Below are positions 48,587 through 59,378 of a stretch of DNA of 64,000 bases, in pieces. The position numbers were made by a program, and so were the translations under genes. Origin of the DNA: Sistotremastrum niveocremeum HHB9708. Lineage: Eukaryota > Basidiomycota > Agaricomycetes > Sistotremastrales > Sistotremastraceae. The notes under the pieces are model-generated. The model was not told the DNA's origin and made no database searches. It saw nothing but the letters and a program-made list of their open reading frames with translations. Position 1 is the stretch's first letter, and each line of letters starts with the position of its first letter. The DNA lies in the NCBI GenBank assembly GCA_001630475.1, contig KV419418.1, positions 284,193 to 348,192 of the forward strand. Direction: 5' to 3'.

Positions 48587-49225
48587 TCATCGATGACTTT
48601 TGCCCTTCTTCACAGTCGTAAACCCATCTTCATCAACTTTGTCTTCTTCCTTCTCCTTCTCCTTCTTCGCGCCATCAAGAAGCATCGGTGCCTCTCCGTC
48701 TTCTTCGTCTTCGTCGCCTTCTTCATCGCCACTGTCCTCATCAGACCATTCATCGTCGTCATCTGCCACCTGCTGCTGGAACTCGACCTTCTTCTTCTTC
48801 AACGCCTCCTGCACACTCTCCAACCTCCCGACCTCCTTCTCCGCCTCGACTCTCGAGATCAAAATCTTCCCCCAGAGACCCACAACGTCCTTAGCAACCT
48901 TTTCCGCACTTCCATCTTCAATCACAGCTCCAAATTCGTCGTCCATGACCTGCAACAGCATTTCCTCGATATAGATTGCATCAGGTGCATGGACTGTGAT
49001 GTCTTTTTTGACAGAGGGGGTGTTGAGATATTCTTCGAATGGGTCGATGAGGATGGATGCCATCCATCGTCTTTTTTCGGCTGATTCTGCGCCACCCCAA
49101 GACTCTGTAACGGCTAGGCGCAAGGCGGGCCATACGTCCAGTATAGCGATTACTCCTCGAGCGAAGAGGACGATGCGCGGGTCAACGGCCGGTTGCGCTT
49201 GTGATGATGATGATGACGAGGCCAT
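48587..49225 (-). CDS. TSR2: Tsr2-like pre-rRNA processing protein
   Basis: A single-exon frame of 212 residues. The N-terminal half holds the Tsr2 domain: FARGVIAILDVWPALRLAVT, then WGGAESAEKRRWMASILIDP and DAIYIEEMLLQVMDDEFGA. A helical segment (VEAEKEVGRLESVQEALKKK) links to a strongly acidic tail (DDDDEWSDEDSGDEEGDEDE), and it ends with the conserved-style EDGFTTVKKGKSHR. Tsr2 is an escortin that protects and delivers ribosomal protein eS26 to pre-40S particles. The acidic tail creates a long antisense plus-strand frame (48593-49084), which is a shadow. The Ser-run at the N-terminus is low-complexity. Confidence 0.9.
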   Translation of the reverse strand: MASSSSSSQAQPAVDPRIVLFARGVIAILDVWPALRLAVTESWGGAESAEKRRWMASILIDPFEEYLNTPSVKKDITVHAPDAIYIEEMLLQVMDDEFGAVIEDGSAEKVAKDVVGLWGKILISRVEAEKEVGRLESVQEALKKKKVEFQQQVADDDDEWSDEDSGDEEGDEDEEDGEAPMLLDGAKKEKEKEEDKVDEDGFTTVKKGKSHR

Positions 49226-49534
49226 GGGGGATAAGGGACCTGGTAGACTGTAAATTTATTGTGGGACGATGTGGTGGTCAAGACGAGGCAGAGGTGAGGC
49301 CAGCCAGATGACTCCTTTGTCAGAAATTATTTTCGACCGGCGCTTCCTTGAGAAATGGTCGGACTGAAGCGCTGTAGAAATTTCAAAGTCCGCCAAAGTT
49401 GATTCCGTTTCGTCCTCGCTAGTGAGCACTTTGGCGCTAACTTCGAATGGGCTCACCATATCATACATCCAATCAGCTTGATAGATCCAGCAATTAAAAA
49501 TCAGGCCTTCGCGTAGCTCCTCAATCTTCGAGCG
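49226..49534. other. Short divergent promoter region
   Basis: About 310 bp between TSR2 and the MYND gene. No other feature seen. Confidence 0.5.
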
Positions 49535-50776
49535 ATGCCGGAGCCACGCCCCTGTGTAGTCTGTTCGACGCCTACGAAAAAGAAATGCACGGGCTGCGCC
49601 AAAGAACCCTACTGTAGCTCCAAATGCCAGAAGGAAGATTGGGTGGCTCACATTATGGAATGTGGAAACTCAGGACGCGAAGTTACATCTGCCGATCGCT
49701 TGATGCTCGACATCAAAAAGAAACAGATCCCCTTCGAACGATACACACGAGAGCACTACGGGTTTAATTTCGTGCCTATCGATCTACCTAGTCAAAGGAA
49801 GCTACCCGGTGTTTATGCAGAAATGGTCACCAAATTCGACGTAAACGCTCCGATGTTGTGGAAGTGGGCTCAGGAAAATTCGATATCTGAGATCATCGAG
49901 AAGAAATACCTTTCGATTCCACTCAAAATTTCACTCAAAGAGAGACGTTTACTGCCACACTACTCTTTCTTCCTCAAGCATAAATCCTGGATTAATCCTA
50001 ATCCATGCCAAGGCAAATTTCCCCAACTCCCTGGCGAAGATGGTCGAATCCTGAGGGAATCATTCCGTCGAATGGGTGGAGATTCTAACGAGATGGATAC
50101 GAGCGTCATTCAAACGATATCCATGAACTGGCCCCCAAACCGCCGCCACACATGCGAATTCTACTTCAACCTCATTGCATATATCGATCCTCTCCCAGAC
50201 ATGCCAGAGATGCACCTCCGCTTCGGCTATGTCGTCTGCGACAAAGCAAGTGCGAAGGAGCTCTGAAAGATATATCGCCAGATGATGGATGTCTGCACCT
50301 GGGAAGAACTCTCGGAGGCCCCAGTGAACGGATCGATGGTCTCTTTAATGGATTCAAAAGGATTCAAGGAAGCGCGAGAACGTCTCCCCATCTGCAGGGA
50401 ATTTGAGGGATAGATGACTAAAGACCCCCCCCCCCCAATTTATAACACCGTATGGCTCCTCAAGAATCATCTACTCGCCGACGACGTTATCGGAACGGAT
50501 ATATGGGAACGTGTTTATGGATTCCACAATTGCGTTGACGGGATCGAATTGAAGAAGTTGAAACTGGTGTATAAAATCTTTTTGCTTGCGCCTGGGGCCA
50601 AGCCTTTGGAGTTATGGGATGCGATGCTCAGTGAACGGGTGTTTGAGTATGCCGAGGAGAGAATATCGATGAAGGGCAAAGAGAGGGCGCTTTATAGACG
50701 CTTGATGAAAGGTGATCATTCGGTGCCTGTTATTGGGTATATGTTCAATCTTGTGGAGTATCCGGATTCTGAGTAG
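49535..50776 (+). pseudogene. MYND zinc-finger protein interrupted by two in-frame stops
   Basis: One frame runs 1,242 nt and reads as a single protein. The N-terminal MYND finger is CVVCSTPTKKKCTGCAKEPY then CSSKCQKEDWVAHIMEC. A helical body follows (DRLMLDIKKKQIPFERYTRE; FYFNLIAYIDPLPDMPEM), then CDKASAKEL, a TGA (50264-50266), KIYRQMMDVCTWEELSEAP to CREFEG, a TAG (50411-50413), and MTKDPPPP onward to the final stop at 50776. Because the frame is conserved across both stops, the simplest reading is a young pseudogene. A 51-nt in-frame intron ending CGCCAG could remove the first stop, but it would delete good coding sequence. A run of 12 C at 50425-50436 is mutation-prone. If only the first part is expressed, the product is 243 residues. 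Confidence 0.6.
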
Positions 50777-51500
50777 AGTATATCTGTGAGTGTGTCTCAA
50801 TGCCATCGAAGTCTTTCACTGATTATATCGAAGGCAGGCAGTCCTATGGACCCACATATATCTTTATTTGATATTACTCTCGATTCTAATAGATACTTAT
50901 GACGACTTATCTGGATTCTGTACTTCCATCTCGAGGTCTAGAACAAATGACTGACATATTTCCGAGTTTATGGGAGCTCAGAAGGTAATGAGTGGCACAG
51001 AATATTGTCATTGGTAGTACTGCGGTCGTCTTCGATTAATTTGCATCCTCATATTCAATTTCCTGTTCGGCTTTGGCTCTCAGATGGAGATATCGGGTAT
51101 TCCCGGTTTCCCTTAACCACCTCACTCCTTGCCTCATTCGATTCCAAAACGTCGCACTCGTCCCTCGAATAGGATCAACATTCTCACCTAACACTGCTAC
51201 TGAGATGAGCTACACGACTGAAAAGGCTAGCGCTGGCGACCAATCATCACTTTTCTCCATTCGTCGAATTTCTCTTCCAAGCATCCTAGGGTCGCCTCAG
51301 GCTGTGACGCGTAGTCGGGGATGACGCACCATCTCCCCCTTTGCTTAAGGGCTCGGAGTAGCATATCCATATGGATAACGATTTTTATCTTTCCGATTCT
51401 CTTCGCCTGAACTCGAGTTCATCGTCAAGTTTGAGTCCGGAGAACTTGAATCTGTCAATTCCCCAGGCTTCGTCAATCAGCGACCCTTTATCCTGCTGCC
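50777..51500. other. Intergenic, one weak frame
   Basis: A plus-strand frame at 51073-51324 (83 aa) lacks any recognisable domain. The rest is non-coding spacer before the first hydrolase. Confidence 0.45.
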
Positions 51501-52971
51501 ATGTCAAAATCAACTTCAAACTCGGACTTCATTGCAGATGCGAACCTTCCACTTTCGATGACAGTGGAGGATCACTGGCTTTGCGAGACGTTCGTCGTTG
51601 ATCGTGATCGAACGGGCTATCAATACTCAATACTCGGGAATCGATATACACCTATGCACAATCATGATATTCCTCCATCATCTTCGACTGCAATAAAATC
51701 GAAGGCTCGAGCTGTGTCGTTGGTATTCTTGCATGCCGGAGGGATGGTTAAGGAGTCGTTTGAGCCGGTTATCAAACTTCTCTTCAAAGAACATCGGGAA
51801 AGTGAGATGCGCAGTGGAGTTCGGGTGATCGTTAAAGAAGCTTGGTCAATTGGTGCGCATCTTACATTCTTTATAATACAAAAATGTCCTGATGATGGAG
51901 AAGAATGTCCGAACCACGGTTGCAGTGCTGCGTTCAATACTTTCACAATGCGTAAAAGACCGGCGTTATCATGTCAGTATTCATGGTCTCAGGAAGTCAC
52001 ACTGCGGGATCTGATATGTTCATAGGGTCTTTCTTGGATTATGCAGAGGCCGCACACGTCTTCCTTACAAATAAACCGGGCGGACATGATCTTTCTACCA
52101 GAAATTTGGTATTAATCGGCCAATCCTTAGGAGCCCATATCATGCAAGTTCATAGACCTATTAAAGATCCGATCTTTGATTAAAATTCTCACAGACCCTT
52201 CATTGCTCAAATGTCCCCAAAGCTCTCCATCCACTCCATAGTCCTCGCCGAACCTTCTCTCAGTTTGCCCTGCCACGAACGGAACATGGCAATGAAAGTC
52301 TTCTCAGAGACATCACTATGCAAACATAATATATGGGAGAGTCGAGATGCCGTAAGACGGCATTTCGAAACTTATCGAATTAGCAAGCATTGGAGTCGTG
52401 ATGCGAGAGAGACTTTCTTAGAGAATGGGATTGTGGAGGACCCGGTGCTTTGTTCTTTTGGATTTAAGGGGGTTAGATTGGCCTGTTCAAGAGAACAGGA
52501 AGCTGTGCGTCACCCTCTCGTTTTTAACTCAAAATCACGGTTGATAATGAGACTTGCATAGTCGATGTACGTGTCGGTCGCCGAAGATGATGAGGGATAT
52601 GATTTACTAGCTGGCTTGTATGCGAGTGACATTCCAGTGCACTACCTATACGATCCGAACCCTCCATCACTGTACGTATCGTGATAATCGTACTGTATTC
52701 TCTTCGGCTCTGACTTCTTGATTCTCAGTTTAGCGTTCTTCTTGCCTGCGTGGTTTTCATGCAAGGGACTAAGGCCCGACACAGTAAATCCTGTTCAAGG
52801 TGGCCACATGGTTAGTGACGGCTAATAAGAATACATTTGAGCTTAGCTGATCTCAGTGCGATTTAGTTCTTTCAAAGTAATCCACAACACACAGCGAAAG
52901 CTATTGGTAAAACCTTGAGACACGAGCGAAGCTCCAGTGCGGTCGCCGCGAAAACGGTCGCCAGGATGTAA
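51501..52971 (+). CDS. Alpha/beta hydrolase, tandem copy 1
   Basis: First of two tandem paralogs. It starts at 51501 (or 51558, MTVEDHW, which aligns better with copy 2). Exon 1 ends at 51852 (VSLVFLHAGGMVKESFEPVI, then EAWSI), and a later exon begins at 51904 (ECPNHGCSAAF). Then come SFLDYAEAAHVFLTNKPGGH and the nucleophile elbow NLVLIGQSLGAHI (G-x-S-x-G). After that come SIVLAEPSLSLP, a lid-like helical part, LACSREQEA, DDEGYDLLAGLYASDIPVHY and a C-terminal His in QGGHMFF. The stop at 52969-52971 follows KTVARM. Family role: esterase or lipase-like hydrolase, substrate unknown. About six introns; the middle junctions are provisional. Confidence 0.75.
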
Positions 52972-53666
52972 TTCGAGAGTTTGTTAATATTATCAACAGC
53001 TGTAATTTATTAGTGTTTTCCCAATCTTCCCCGTCCTTCCTGAACCCGAATGTGGTTCCTACATGCACCGTTCCTAGGCGGATATCGTAGACAGTCAAGA
53101 TTCAAGATTCAGACGAAGATCTAGATCTCGGATATCGCCGCGAGTATCCTGGCTCAGATCCTCGCCAAAGTTACTTAGTAGCAACGTTGAAGCTTCCGAG
53201 AACAGCAACCGTTGGTGAGCGCGGATGGAAAGAGAGCGCGTGTGGGGCCTCACTCACTGGGCTAAGACCTTGAAAACCCTGCTAGGATGGCGGACGCTTT
53301 CTTGTCCAACTGAGTCGAACAAGCAATCAAGGCAATTCATATTTCCGAGTAATTCTCCCTCGAGCCCTAGGCCTGTTAATGGAACGGGTCTTATCTCCCT
53401 CCGTTCATCGAAAGGACTCGAGATGATCGCGCTCGAAGAGCAAACGCCACGAACGGGGCTAGACAAGGAGTCGATCCTCACGGCAACCATGCGGCATCAC
53501 AGATAAAAAAAGAGTCTTTGAATTACGGTAATTTACGCGACGCTTGTAGTTCGGAAACAGGGACGAGGAACAGGTCCATTATTTACACGTGGGCAAGGCT
53601 AGAAGATATAAAGCTGGACTGTCGACAAGTCGATCGATTTCATTCTCGACCTCGTCCGTTCTCAAA
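52972..53666. other. Intergenic with promoter of hydrolase copy 2
   Basis: TATAAAG at 53607-53613 lies 60 nt upstream of the copy 2 start. No additional gene supported. Confidence 0.5.
53607..53613 (+). promoter_or_regulatory. TATA box of hydrolase copy 2
   Basis: TATAAAG, 60 nt before the ATG at 53667. It supports that start over the in-frame ATG at 53589. Confidence 0.5.
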
Positions 53667-55122
53667 ATGCCGGAAAACTCTCTATGCCGCGAGACTTTTG
53701 TTGTGGATGATAGACCTGCTTATCCCTATCGCGTCCTTGGTAATCGATATACCCCCAGCACGACTGCATCGTCCACCCAACGGTCAAAAGCACACGAGCA
53801 ACGCGTTTCGCTAATCTTTTTGCATGCCGTTGGCATGTTCAAAGAATGCTTTGAGCCGGTCATCGAGAATTTATTCAAGGACCACTCAACGCTCCAAACT
53901 CCCTCTGGTAAAAGTGTTGTGGTGGATGAAGCATGGTCATTGGGTGCGTCGTCTCTAAAGAACGCTTGATATGAAGGCAATCATAACTTACCCAATATCT
54001 AATGAACAGAATGCCCTTGTCATGGTCAAAGCGCAGTCATGAATGCCAGCGACATTGCTAAGAATCACAACGGCGCATGTTAGTCCCTCACTACCCTGTT
54101 CATACGGCGCACCATTCAATTTTTGCAGGGTCATATAAGGAATATGCAGCCTCAACACACACGTTTTTACGAGGCAGACCAGGAGGTCATGATCTGCTAC
54201 AGCGCAAGCTCGTTTTGGTTGGCCATTCTCTCGGAGCATGCATCATGTACGTCGGAGAGATTCGTTGTGGATTATTCAATATCTCACGAGACGACTTTCA
54301 GACCTTATTTGCTTCAGATGGAGCCTAAATTTGACGTCCATTGTATAATCTCCGCAGAACCCTTGAGGGGCCCTGTTTCCAAAAGAATGGATAAAGGATC
54401 GAAAGTCTTCTCGGATATGGCCCTCTGTAGACAAGACGTCTGGCTGAGTCGCTCTCAGGCTAGAACATATTTCGAGTCACATCCGTTTACGAAGAGCTGG
54501 CATCCCACCGTTCGGAAACTTTTTTTAGTACGTAAGGAGGTCAACTCTGATAACGTGCAAGTGTCTGAGAAACTCCTCAATATAGGAATTTGCCCTTGCT
54601 GATCATCCAGCGTCCAAGCTTGCAGAACCTTACCCTTTCAAAGGTGTTATGTTAGCGTGTTCTCGAGAAAATGAAGCCGTGAGTTTCAAATCTTTGATGC
54701 CGTGGCGTGATGCTGAATGTTGTCGGAAAGGCAATATATAGATCTTTAGCTCAGGATAATGAAGGGTATTATCTTATGACCGCCCTTTACGCCGGTGGGG
54801 TACCGCTACACTATATGTACGATAAGAATCCTCCCGCACTGTAAGTCCCGGACGAGCGTCGAGCAGACTGTATTTCTCACATATGAAATAGTACGGGATT
54901 TGTACAGCCTGGACTGCTTCTGTGTAATGGGCTCAGACCCGCAACCGCGCATGCTGTCAATGGGGGACATATGGTCAGTAAAGTCTCCCTTGGAACTTGG
55001 CATGGCAATTAACAACCGTGAAGTTCTTTCAAGCAGATCCAGTCGAAGCCTCCGATTTGTTAGCCAAAGTGATAGCTTACGAAAAGATGGCTGGAATTTC
55101 TACTGCCGTGGCGAGACTGTGA
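53667..55122 (+). CDS. Alpha/beta hydrolase, tandem copy 2
   Basis: Paralog of copy 1. Exon 1, 53667-53943, encodes CRETFVVDDRPAYPYRVLGN, VSLIFLHAVGMFKECFEPVI and VVDEAWSL, with an intron at the same codon as copy 1. Next come ECPCHGQSAVMNASDIAKNH, SYKEYAASTHTFLRGRPGGH and the nucleophile elbow KLVLVGHSLGACI (G-x-S-x-G). Then come DVHCIISAEPLRGP, SKVFSDMALCRQDVWLSRSQ, LACSRENEA, DNEGYYLMTALYAGGVPLHY, and NGGHMFF with the likely catalytic His. The product ends AGISTAVARL at 55122. Compared with copy 1 it keeps the Ser and His. One junction (EA/DNEGY) uses acceptor GCTCAG. Substrate unknown; it is more likely cytosolic or peroxisomal than secreted because no signal peptide is seen. Confidence 0.76.
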
Positions 55123-55427
55123 TTTTGGAGGTCGTTTAGTTGGAAATAGTATTAGGTCTCCAGGTTTATTTTAAATTTTGCCGACGGGAAGAATGTAGAT
55201 ACTAGAAAGTGAATCTTCTATAGTTCAATACATGCGACCCATCTTTTCTCTGGAAATACGTTCCAAGTGGATCAAGAACTTTCATTATTCTGTTCCTTAA
55301 GCTTAAGGTCGATATGGGTCCTTTCGACCGTTAAATCCGCACAAACGGCGGCACTCCGAAATTTCCCACGTTTCTCACCGCAAAACTTTCGCGCTGCATT
55401 AGCTACCGCTCCCTGACTTCAACCACC
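55123..55427. other. Intergenic, MDH promoter region
   Basis: Spacer upstream of malate dehydrogenase. No gene seen. Confidence 0.5.
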
Positions 55428-56718
55428 ATGCTCAGTCGCCAGACTCTCCGTTCTGTCTCTGCTGCTCGTCACTTCTCTTCGTCTGCCTCTCGCCAGACGA
55501 AAGTCGCCGTTCTCGGTGCTGGCGGAGGTATCGGACAGCCCACCTCATTGCTGTTGAAGCAGAACAAGCTCGTGACGAGCTTGAGTCTCTACGATATCCG
55601 TGGAGCTCCTGGTGTTGCTGCTGATGTTAGCCACGTCGACACTGCCAGCGAGGTATGACTTTCCGACTATCATAATCTCAGTCGCGGGAGATAACAAGAT
55701 GCTCGCAAATCATAGGTGAAGGGATACGCTGCCGATCAACTCGACCAAGCCCTGGATGGTGCAGAGGTCATTGTCATCCCTGCTGGTGTTCCCAGAAAGG
55801 TCGGAAACATACTTGCATTCCATTTCGACCATGTACTGATGGCATGCTTCCTTTTCAGCCCGGCGTAAGTATCTAATATCACACTATCTTATTTCCTCTG
55901 ACGGCGTCTTAGATGACCCGTGACGATCTTTTCAACGTGAGAATTGTATCGTGTCCTTGAAAGCAACTCTTGACCTTCAGACTTTAGACCAACGCATCCA
56001 TCGTTCGTGACCTGGCAACTGCTATCGGCCGTGTAGCACCAAAGGCTCACATTCTCGTCATCTCAAACCCTGTCAACTCCACCGTCCCCATCGTCGCATC
56101 TGTGCTCGAGAATTTGAAGGTCTTCGATCCTCGCCGCCTCTTCGGTGTGACCACCCTGGACGTCGTCCGCGCCTCTCGTTTCCTCGCCGGAATAGCAGGA
56201 ACTGACCCCGCCGATACCCCGGTCACCGTCGTTGGTGGACACAGCGGTGTGACCATCGTTCCTCTCTTGTCACAGAGCGCTGTCGGCAAGGCCGTCAACG
56301 GAGAGGCTTGGGAGAAACTGGTTTACCGTATCCAGTATGGTGGTGATGAAGTTGTTAAGGCCAAGGACGGTGCTGGTTCCGCTACTCTCAGCATGGCATA
56401 TGCTGCAGCCAAGTTCACCAACCAGCTTTTGAGAGCTCTTGGTGGCGAGAAGGGAGTCGTTGCTCCTACCTTCGTCAAGAGCCCCCTCTTCGAAACCCAA
56501 GGCGTTGACTTCTTCTCCACCAACGTCGAACTCGGAGTGAGTGTCGCTCTACGTTCATGATAGGCAAGTTAGGTGCTCACATTGTACAGGTTAACGGTGT
56601 TGAGAAGATCCACCCACTCGGCCCCTTGTCGGCTGAAGAAGAGAAACTTATTGAAGCCTGCCTCCCTGAGCTCAAGAAGAACATTGCCAAGGGACAATCT
56701 TTCGTCTCCTCTTCTTAA
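55428..56718 (+). CDS. MDH1: Malate dehydrogenase, mitochondrial
   Basis: Six exons, 55428-55652, 55716-55799, 55859-55864, 55913-55936, 55988-56536 and 56590-56718, give 338 residues. The first 24 residues ([20 protein letters not shown]) are Arg/Ser-rich without acids, a mitochondrial presequence. Then come the NAD loop [20 protein letters not shown], the mobile catalytic loop [19 protein letters not shown] with substrate-binding arginines, [25 protein letters not shown], and the active-site His in [15 protein letters not shown]. It interconverts malate and oxaloacetate in the TCA cycle. Exon 3 is only 6 nt (Pro-Gly) and exon 4 only 24 nt (MTRDDLFN), so three introns crowd the catalytic loop. 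It ends FVSSS without a peroxisomal signal. Confidence 0.96.
55859..55864 (+). other. 6-nt micro-exon of malate dehydrogenase
   Basis: CCCGGC between TTTTCAG and GTAAGT. It encodes the Pro-Gly of the conserved RKPGMTRDDLF loop. Confidence 0.92.
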
Positions 56719-56940
56719 ACGACGAGCGTGTACGTTGCTGACTTTAGAGCACTTCTCTAGCAAAAATTGCACTTCTTTTCTCACTTTTAACCCGAGTGTC
56801 CCAGCCGCTGGCTACAAATTGAAGAATGCAATAATCAACGCGATGTATATAGACCATTAGCTGCAGAATGTACGAAACAAAAGAGCATGAACACAAGCGG
56901 GATTCAGTCGCTACAGCTTTGTAAAACACACCATGTACGA

Positions 56941-58976
56941 TCAGGTGGAAGGGATGGTGAGGTAATGCAACTCCGTAGGAGCTGTCACCTCAGCCGCGGT
57001 GACCTTTATTTCACCGCTCTTTTCCACCAGGAACTCAACGCTGACTTGCGTTTTGGTCGGGCTCTTGAGCGGGAATGAAACCGAAGCCAAATAAGTCTCC
57101 GGCATTGTCTTTTTCGTGCGCGACTCAGCGGGCTCGTCCTCCTCTTCCTCCTCATCATCGTCTGCGTCATCAACCTTTTCAAATTTGATGAGCTCCACAT
57201 CAACATCGTCCTTCGCTTCCCAAACCTCGAACGCGAGGATCTTTTCAGAACCTTCGAGATGACTGGGGTCAACGTCGAAAGTCACTTTGCGAAGTGCAGG
57301 TATAGGAGTATCAGCAGCTATGATAGTGAGCCACGGTCCCTTGTTCTCTTCATCAGGACCGGGGAAAAGGATACCGAGAGGCTTTTGAGTGGCAGTCACA
57401 TTGATGAGATCACTGCCTTTCTCGAATGCCACGTGGAGGGAGGTCGATGCGTCCTCGGCAGCGCTGATTGAAGCAATAAGACGGGCCTGCAGAGCTGCCC
57501 CGCGTGCAATGATCTGACTGGGATCGTCTCCGTTTCCGCTAACCTCGGTCGTTTCGGGGAACTCAAGGGCGACGCTATCGCGCAATCCAGGGAGAGCCGC
57601 AGTACTGCCAACGAAGACGACTTCATCCACGAACACCGGGTCTACTTGACACTGCGCAAGAACAGCTTTGATAGCGTGTCCGATTTTGTGATAGAGTGGT
57701 TTCATCTCAACATCGAAACGAAGACGATTGATCGTGCCCGTGAAGTCAATACCATCCTTGAGCGACTCTACCGAGCATGAGGCAGCACCAGGGCTGGCAC
57801 TCAAGGTGCGCTTGGTATGTTCGACGGCGATTCGAAGCTTGGCTTCTGCACGAGCATCGGCGACGGTAGGAGGAGGAAGGACAGAAAGAGGTGTTTTGGT
57901 CTTCTTTGTGAACTCTTTCGCGAACCAGTGTATTAATCGATCGTCGATGGCGTTTCCACCGACAGATGTATCGTGTGATGATCCAAGGGAATATGCGAGG
58001 CCCTCACGGATAGCCAAAAGGGACAAGGTAACGGAGGAGGCTCCCACGTCAAGGATGAGAGAAGTGCGATCGGATTCGAGGGTGGTAGCACCGGTGGCTC
58101 GGGGTTCAGTAATGAAGACTGAAGCGGCACCGGCCTCGTCAAGGAGTTGCAAAACTTTGATGCCAGCGGCGTGGGCAGCTTCTACCAAAGCATCTCGAGC
58201 GGAGTCTTCGAACCAAGTTGGGACGGCGATCACGGCTCCGTCTACTTTCTTCCCCAAAAAGTCCTCGGCAGACTGGAGGAGAGTTTGCAGGAACATGGTG
58301 GTCACTTCAGGAACAGTGAGGATTCTTTTCTGCTGAGTCGGTTCTGAACGTGGTGTCGGGGCAATGGACGCAGCAGGGGTGTTGGCGCTGGATTTAGGTG
58401 CGGCGATGGGTGCGGGAGCGGGTACTAGGACAGTCACTTCGTATGCTGGTAGATCTGACTCAGGGTGTTTGATCACCGGGGCAGAGGTCGTGCTCTGATC
58501 AACAGGAATGTCTGAGAACCTAGAGAGCACGTTTATCGAAGGGGAGAAAATTAATGCAAGGCTGCGTACTTTTTGCCCAGAAGGTTTCTGAATCCAACGA
58601 TTGTGTTGGCAGCATTTTTCACAAGCTGAGGTTTGGCTTGGTTGCCAATGTACTGATATCAATGAAAAATAAGCATTCGGCCGGTATTGGATCAAACTGA
58701 GGTTACGCACCACTTCTTCACCGAAGAATGACACAGCACAAGCAATCTGGCGTTCTCCATCTTCATTAGCGATGCATTCGGCTTGATTCTCCTATAGGAG
58801 TCGATAAGCACAAGGTTCATGCCCTTTGGGCGATGGCCAGGCAAAGGGTAGGCAAGGCTTGCCTTCGTCAGGACAGCTATTGAAGCAAAGGAGTTTCCAA
58901 AATTGATGCCAACGACGGTGCTAGGTGCCTCGCCGGGCGTTGTTGTACCAGTTGCAGTCCCGTTAGGCTGGGCCAT
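56941..58976 (-). CDS. SSZ1: Ssz1, Hsp70-like subunit of the ribosome-associated complex
   Basis: Exons 58976-58863, 58791-58711, 58652-58570 and 58519-56941 give 618 residues. It resembles fungal Ssz1 (538 in yeast). The N-terminal actin-like ATPase fold is visible: VVGINFGNSFASIAVL, ECIANEDGERQIACAVSFFG, AVIAVPTWFEDSARDALVEA, and the phosphate-2 loop SLILDVGASSVTLSLL. The peptide-binding part is short and ends HYLTIPST. With Zuo1 it forms RAC at the ribosome exit, stimulating Ssb on nascent chains. The extra length comes mainly from an Ala/Pro/Ser-rich insert near residues 115-150 and an acidic DDADDDEEEEEDEP loop near the end. The first intron (58862-58792) starts with GC (AAG/GCAAGC) and ends CTATAG. 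Confidence 0.93.
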
Positions 58977-59378
58977 TGAGGACGACGAGCGCGTTTGAAA
59001 AAAGAAAAATTCGGAAGGCTGATTAGGTAAGCATCCGAACGAGGTAGTAAAACATCCTCCGTTACCTCCGAAATTTAGACCCGACGACCTTGTCTTTCAT
59101 TTCTCCAAGCTACTCCCTCGAGCTCGGAAAATAGCCTTTGATAATCCTAGACTCAATACGCTACAGATCCATCAGCATTGCAAGCTGACGTCGCTATGTG
59201 ATCAAGCAAAGGGTCAATACAATGTCGGGATTCGTCTCGGTGAGTGTGTTATCTTCCATGTCGGGATTTTGAGCACGCTGATGAATCTATCGTGTTTCAA
59301 GATATAGGTACAACCAGTTTGAGGATCTGGCATGGACTTGGAACGATATGTATACTTCTACAACCATGCGTCCAGAAC
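58977..59378. other. Intergenic, no gene supported
   Basis: Spacer between SSZ1 and the DUF4188 gene, both on the minus strand. On the plus strand ATGTCGGGATTCGTCTCG before a GTGAGT at 59222-59245 looks like a short first coding exon, but no following exon fits. Confidence 0.4.

Noticed and set aside
48593-49084. Long plus-strand frame (163 aa, Leu/Phe-rich) that looks like a membrane protein
   Set aside because: It is the antisense of the acidic, Glu/Asp-rich TSR2 coding sequence.
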